The notes beneath the pieces were generated by a model. It worked only from the letters and a program-made list of their open reading frames with translations. It was not told the DNA's origin and did not search any database. From Kibdelosporangium philippinense (lineage in GTDB: Bacteria; Actinomycetota; Actinomycetes; Mycobacteriales; Pseudonocardiaceae), in assembly GCF_021390435.2 (NCBI RefSeq), contig NZ_JAJVCN010000001.1, positions 930,001-994,000 of the forward strand: a DNA stretch of 64,000 nt, written 5' to 3'. Position numbers and translations under genes: made by a program. Shown piece after piece: positions 59,464-64,000 of this stretch. The stretch's first letter is position 1, and each line of letters starts with the position of its first letter.

Positions 59464-61809
59464 TCAGCGGTCCCGGCATTCTCGTTGTTCGATGAACCAT
59501 GCGGCGAGTTGGACGCGGGTGGTGAAATCCAGCTTGGTCAGGATGTGCCCGATGTGGGCCTCGGCGGTGCGCTGGGCGATCATCAGCTGGGCGGCGATGT
59601 CCTTGTTGGACAGTCCGTCCGCGACCAGTTCGGCGACTTGCTGCTCCCGGGGAGTCAACGGGCTCGCCACGGTTTTCGTCGCGGTGGCGGGGATGGCGGA
59701 CGCGGGTTTCTCGTCGAGCGCGTATGCGACGGCCTGGTCGAGCTCAAGGGTGGTGCCGCGGTCGAACGCGGCCTGGAAGGCGTGGTCGCCGAGGGTGCGG
59801 CGGGCCTGCTGTTCGCAGGCTTCGCGAGCGGCGAGGAAGGGCGGCGAGCCCATCAGGGGCTTGGTGCCGGTCAAGGGCCAGATCCGATGGGCCACGCCGA
59901 GCAGCACCGCCGCCCGCTCGGCCTCGCCGGCCGCCCCGTGGACCCACGCCAGCTGCTCGACGAACATCGCCATGCCGAAGATGTCGTTGAAGGCGTGCAC
60001 GATCCGCATACTTTCCTTGGCGTACGCAATGGCCCGTGCCACCTTGCCGAGACGCCATTCGGCGACAGTGACACCGTAGAGCGTGTAGGCCCGGGCCCAC
60101 TGCTCGCCATGCCGCTCGCTGATCGCCAGGGCCCGTCGGCCCAGCGCGAGGCCACGCGCGAAGTCCCCCGCGAACACGGCTGCCACGATCAGCATGGAAT
60201 GGCCGAGGAGCACGGTGGTGTTCAGTTCACCGAGAGTATCGAAGCGCGCCAGAGCATCTTCCGCCAGCGCCAACCCGTCCGGGAAGTCGCCGCTGAGCCA
60301 GGCAGCGGCTCCCCGTGCGAAGACGGCGTAGGCCAGCACGGTCTGATCGTCCTGCTGCTGGGCCCAGTCATGGCACTCCTCGGTCATGGCAAAAGAAGCG
60401 GCGAAGTCGCCCTGCACGAGGGCAATGTGCGCGCTTGTCCACAGGGCGGTGGCCCGCGTGCGGCCTGGCTGTGTGTCCAACGCCAGTGCCTGGTCCAGCC
60501 AGTGGCGTCCCTCGGCAAGGAAGCCGCAGCTGTACCAGTAGAAGTGCAGGACCGCGGCCAGGTGCAGGCCAGTCTGGGATTCGCCGGGGGTGGTCAGGCA
60601 ATACTCCAAGGCCAAGCGCAGGTTGGCATGCGCGGCCCGGGAGCGGGCGAACACCGCCAACTGGGCAGGCCCGAACCAATCGGCTTTGCCTCGTTCGGCC
60701 ACATCCAGGTAGTAATCCCGGTGCCGCCGACGCAGCACCGGCTCTTCCCCAGTCGCGCGCAGCGTGTCGCGGCCGTAGTGGCGGAGGGTGTCCAGCAGCC
60801 GGTACCGCGCCTCGGGGCCGCCGTGCTGGTCTTGGCGGATGACGATCGACTTGTCCACCAACCCGGCCATCAGCTCGAACAGCTGATCCCGGTCGATGCC
60901 GTCCCCGGCGCAGACCGCCTCCACGGCATCCAGATCGAACCCACCGGCGAACACCGACACCCGAGCCCACAACTGCTGCTCCAGCGGCGAGCACAGCTCA
61001 AAGCTCCAATCCACCACCGTCCGCAGTGTCTGATGGCGCGGCAACACCGCCCGGTCGCCCGCGTGCAGCAGACGGAACCGGTCGTCCAGCCGGTGCAGGA
61101 TCTGCTCCGGCGACAGCGCCCGTAGCCGCGCCGCGGCCAGCTCGATCGCCAGCGGCAACCCGTCCAGCCGACGGCAGATCCGCGCGATCGTCGCGTAATT
61201 GTCCGCAGCCACCTCGAAGCCAGGCCGCACCAGCACGGAGCGCTCGGCGAACAGCCGGATCGCCTCGTTGCCGAGGTGCTCGCCCCGAGGCATCCGATCG
61301 GGGTCCGGCAGCAGCAGCGGTGGGACCGCGTGAATGTGCTCGCCCGGTGTGGACAGTGCGTGTCGGCTGGTGGCCAGGATCCGGAGTCCCGGCGCCGCCG
61401 GCAGCAACTGAGCCGCCAGCCCCGCGCACCGGTCGGCAAGGTGCTCACAGTTGTCCAGCACCAACAGCACCTGCTTGCCCCGCAAGTGACCGACCAGCAC
61501 CTCCCGGGGTGACCGCGCGGACCGATCCTGTACCCCCACCGCGTCCACGACCGTCTGTTCCAGCAGCGTGCGGTCCTGTAGCGCGGCCAACTCCACCAGC
61601 CACACCCCATCGGCGAACGCCCGCCGGACCGTGGCCGCGACCCGCAAGGCCAGCCGCGTCTTGCCGACCCCACCGATCCCGGTCAACGTCAGCAGCCGGC
61701 TGGACGTCAGCTGCCGCCTGGTCTCGGAGAGTTCCCCGCCACGGCCCACAAAACTCGTGACCTCCGCGGGAAGATTGCCACGTCGCTGCCCCGCCCTGGT
61801 GCCTGCCAT
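59464..61809 (-). CDS. NB-ARC/TPR regulator with C-terminal LuxR helix-turn-helix
   Basis: 781 residues from ATG 61809 (GTG 61812 adjoins it). Walker [21 protein letters not shown], Walker [49 protein letters not shown]-like middle, and LuxR domain [40 protein letters not shown]. An ATP-dependent transcription activator of the kind common in actinobacterial clusters. It is close kin to the 13143-15230 protein but keeps the DNA-binding domain. No cluster box is seen before it, so it may sit above the local regulon. Confidence 0.92.
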   Translation of the reverse strand: MAGTRAGQRRGNLPAEVTSFVGRGGELSETRRQLTSSRLLTLTGIGGVGKTRLALRVAATVRRAFADGVWLVELAALQDRTLLEQTVVDAVGVQDRSARSPREVLVGHLRGKQVLLVLDNCEHLADRCAGLAAQLLPAAPGLRILATSRHALSTPGEHIHAVPPLLLPDPDRMPRGEHLGNEAIRLFAERSVLVRPGFEVAADNYATIARICRRLDGLPLAIELAAARLRALSPEQILHRLDDRFRLLHAGDRAVLPRHQTLRTVVDWSFELCSPLEQQLWARVSVFAGGFDLDAVEAVCAGDGIDRDQLFELMAGLVDKSIVIRQDQHGGPEARYRLLDTLRHYGRDTLRATGEEPVLRRRHRDYYLDVAERGKADWFGPAQLAVFARSRAAHANLRLALEYCLTTPGESQTGLHLAAVLHFYWYSCGFLAEGRHWLDQALALDTQPGRTRATALWTSAHIALVQGDFAASFAMTEECHDWAQQQDDQTVLAYAVFARGAAAWLSGDFPDGLALAEDALARFDTLGELNTTVLLGHSMLIVAAVFAGDFARGLALGRRALAISERHGEQWARAYTLYGVTVAEWRLGKVARAIAYAKESMRIVHAFNDIFGMAMFVEQLAWVHGAAGEAERAAVLLGVAHRIWPLTGTKPLMGSPPFLAAREACEQQARRTLGDHAFQAAFDRGTTLELDQAVAYALDEKPASAIPATATKTVASPLTPREQQVAELVADGLSNKDIAAQLMIAQRTAEAHIGHILTKLDFTTRVQLAAWFIEQRECRDR

Positions 61810-62262
61810 CACAGGTTGCGTTTCGGTGGTGTCATCCAGGTCGTGAGGCCAACAGCAGCCAGGACGTGTTCACGATGACCTTCTCTGCCGCACTGCTTCG
61901 CACCTCCGGACAAGTACACAACCCGGGTAGTAGACAACCCAGGGTTTCGAAAATACGGCGGCAGCCCGGTCGGATGGAATGTCAGCAATAGACGTGATCT
62001 CGACAATGGCCACTACACGCCGTACCGGATCCGCCGGAGTCGCGGCGTGGTCGTGCCGATCGAGGGCCTGGCCGCCTATGTCGCAATGGTGACGTGGTTA
62101 CGGCCAGTTGGTTGAATTCCTCTTCGTGCTTTTGTATGTGGATTTCGGATTCAGAAAGAAATCGCCAATCACGAATGGGTGCGGCCATCTGGTGTGTATG
62201 CGGAGTTGTCTGCAACATGTGTTGGATGCGCGGAGCGGCTCACCGATTTTTTTCGGACCGGG
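61810..62262. other. divergent intergenic region
   Basis: About 450 bp between the NB-ARC regulator and the type I PKS. No gene recognised on either strand; promoters of both should lie here. An AT-rich run (about 62246-62254) precedes the cluster box. Confidence 0.4.
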
Positions 62263-62278
62263 GGCCAGTCGAGTGGCC
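62263..62278 (+). promoter_or_regulatory. GGCCA-N6-TGGCC cluster box, copy 6
   Basis: GGCCAGTCGAGTGGCC followed by TCCTGTGTCC, preceded by CCGGG, oriented toward the type I PKS gene at 62436. Confidence 0.5.
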
Positions 62279-62435
62279 TCCTGTGTCCGTCGGCGAGGAG
62301 GCTTAAGGTGGAAGCATTCTTCGCACATAACGGGCCCAGGATTTCGTTCTACCGTTCCGCCCGGTTCAGCGCTGTGCGAATGACGTGACTTGATGACATT
62401 CCCGAAGGAGCATATGGAATGCTTAGGGCCGCAGT

Positions 62436-64000
62436 GTGAACGATATCGCCATCGTCGGACTTGCCTGCAGATTCCCGGGCGCGGCCAACACAGACCAGTA
62501 CTGGCAGACGATTCTCAAGGCGGCACGCCAGTTCCGTTCGGTTCCCCCTGGTCGCTGGCGGCATGAGAAGTATTACGACCCGGACAAGTGGGGCGACCCG
62601 TTCAAGGCGTACACCGACAAGGTGTCCTTCCTCGAAGGTGTGGATCAGTTCGATCCGCTGCACTACGGCATACCGCCGCTGCGAGCGCAAGCCATGGATC
62701 CACAACACCGGTTGCTTGTCGATCTTGCCAGGGAAGCACTCCAGGACGCCGGCTGGGAGCGCCGTCCGTTTGATCGTGCGCGCACCGGTGTTTTCATCGG
62801 CATGAGCCAGTCGGACTATCAGGACCTGCTGGCGACGCCGCTACGGGCGAGGTTGCTCGCCGACGGTTCGCTGCACGCGGGACACTCCGACGCCGACTTG
62901 CTCGCCGCGATCGACGACGCGACTGCCGAGGCACTCGCTCCCGGCCAGGCGTACTCACTGCCTGGAACCCTGCTGAACATGGGCGCCTGCGCGGTCAGTT
63001 CGGCGTTCAGACTGGGTGGGCCGTCGTTCGTCATCGATGCCGCTTGCTCGTCGGCGCTGGTCGCGCTGCAGGAGGCGGTGCACCACCTTCGATCGGGCAG
63101 TTGCACAGCGGCCCTCGTCGGAGGTGTCTTTCTCAACCTCACGCCTGACGCTCTCCTCGGGTTCTGTCTGGTGGGCGCGGTGTCAGCGCACGGTGTGTGC
63201 CGGCCGTTCGATGAGCGTGCGGACGGGTTCGTGCTCGGTGAAGGTGGCGGCCTTGTCGTCCTGCGACCGCTTGATGACGCGTTGCGTGCCGGTGATCGTG
63301 TCTACGCGGTGATCAAAGGGGTGGGAGTGTCGAACGACGCTGCGGCCCAAGGCCCGCTGACGCCACGTGCCGAAGGTCAAATCGCTGCCCTTCGTACCGC
63401 TTACCAGGACGCTGGAGTACACCCCGGCACGATCGAGTTCATCGAGGCGCACGGCACCGCCACAACTGTCGGAGACCGTGTCGAGGTCGAGGCTCTTCGT
63501 ACTGTGCGGGCGGAAAGCCTCGGGGCCGAGACGGCAGACTGCTATCTCTCCTCGGTCAAGGCGTTGATCGGGCACACACTGCCCGCGGCCGGTGTCGCGG
63601 GACTGGTCAAGGCCTCGCTCGCACTGCATCGCGCGACCATCCCGCCGCAGCCCGAGACCGCCCCTGACCCGCACCTGTCGTTGGCCGAGGCGGGATTCCG
63701 GATCTCTGAGCAGGCGCTCGCGTGGGACGCTCCGGCCGACCATCCGCGGCGCGCGGCGGTGAGTTCGTTCGGCTTCGGCGGTACCAACGTTCACGTAGTG
63801 CTGGAGGAGGCACCGGAGCGGCGGATCTCCCGGGTGACCACCGCGGCCGGCGTCGAGGTCGGCGAGAAGCCGTGGCTCTTCGTGCTCTCGGCCGGATCGC
63901 CTCAACTGCTTGCCGAACACGCCGCCGCGGTCCGGGAGACGATCGCTACGAACCCCGATCTGACACCGGCGTCGGTCGCCTACACCCTCGCGACCCGTTC
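62436..64000 (+). CDS. modular type I polyketide synthase, N-terminal KS; runs past window end
   Basis: 521 residues visible from GTG 62436 (NDIAIVGLACRFPGAANTDQ). KS domain complete: Cys204 (FVIDAACSSALVALQEA), His in FIEAHGTATTVGDRVE, His in SSVKALIGHTLPAAG, and the end motif SSFGFGGTNVHVVLEE. It then enters the post-KS linker. No loading domain precedes the KS, so the chain is probably passed from another enzyme. AT presence cannot be judged. The best ribosome site (GAAGGAG) is placed for an out-of-frame ATG at 62414, so the start is uncertain. Confidence 0.9.
   Translation, partial: MNDIAIVGLACRFPGAANTDQYWQTILKAARQFRSVPPGRWRHEKYYDPDKWGDPFKAYTDKVSFLEGVDQFDPLHYGIPPLRAQAMDPQHRLLVDLAREALQDAGWERRPFDRARTGVFIGMSQSDYQDLLATPLRARLLADGSLHAGHSDADLLAAIDDATAEALAPGQAYSLPGTLLNMGACAVSSAFRLGGPSFVIDAACSSALVALQEAVHHLRSGSCTAALVGGVFLNLTPDALLGFCLVGAVSAHGVCRPFDERADGFVLGEGGGLVVLRPLDDALRAGDRVYAVIKGVGVSNDAAAQGPLTPRAEGQIAALRTAYQDAGVHPGTIEFIEAHGTATTVGDRVEVEALRTVRAESLGAETADCYLSSVKALIGHTLPAAGVAGLVKASLALHRATIPPQPETAPDPHLSLAEAGFRISEQALAWDAPADHPRRAAVSSFGFGGTNVHVVLEEAPERRISRVTTAAGVEVGEKPWLFVLSAGSPQLLAEHAAAVRETIATNPDLTPASVAYTLATR

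Overview
The window is high-GC DNA with GTG starts, long shadow ORFs on the opposite strand, Streptomyces-type subtilisin inhibitor and LanKC families, and a DevR/DosR-type dormancy island. This points to a filamentous actinomycete, most likely of the Pseudonocardiales (Lentzea, Saccharothrix, Amycolatopsis or Kutzneria type). The genus is inference. I saw no rRNA, tRNA or CRISPR. REGION 1 (1-17.5 kb) is a dormancy/redox-stress island: a DevR-like response regulator, a DevS-like two-GAF histidine kinase, three universal stress proteins, CBS-BON, PNPOx-like, MgtC/DUF4010, Acg-type nitroreductase, Hsp20 and DoxX proteins. Several intergenic sites look like DosR boxes. The island is decaying: at least six gene remnants (CBS-BON, beta-CASP hydrolase, two USP pieces, flavodoxin, Zn-alcohol dehydrogenase) lie between intact genes. 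A nest of three mobile elements (an IS1182-family element inside a MITE, plus an IS5-family element at the MITE edge) sits exactly on the stop codons of two convergent genes. REGION 2 (17.8-28 kb) holds a small prim-pol-like protein, an ECF sigma factor, a very large secreted subtilase convergent with a subtilisin inhibitor (SSI) gene, and a class III lanthipeptide pair (lanA and lanKC). REGION 3 (28.4-64 kb) is a large polyketide/fatty-acid-like biosynthetic cluster. It has an SDR and a LuxR-type regulator, a cupin, a hydrolase, a KASIII whose catalytic His is replaced by Pro, a fatty-acyl-AMP ligase, a PfaD-type enoyl reductase, a PfaA-like KS-AT-ACP-KR-DH megasynthase, and an unusual PfaB/PfaC-like AT plus multi-dehydratase protein with no KS or CLF. 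A ten-gene operon follows: ACP, KS, AT, KR, HMG-CoA-synthase-like enzyme, ECH1, KR, ECH2, FabL-like enoyl reductase and FabZ-like dehydratase, i.e. a beta-branching cassette merged with a dissociated fatty-acid synthase set. A type III PKS, an NB-ARC/LuxR regulator and the start of a modular type I PKS that runs off the window complete it. Five copies and one near-copy of an inverted-repeat box (GGCCA-N6-TGGCC) lie ahead of these transcription units in matching orientation, with a promoter-like sequence at a fixed distance in at least two. They suggest one regulon joining the whole cluster. I know of no described pathway that combines a PUFA-synthase-like core with an HMG-synthase beta-branching cassette, FAAL loading and a type III PKS. 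This is my main candidate for an undescribed system; its product cannot be read from the sequence.
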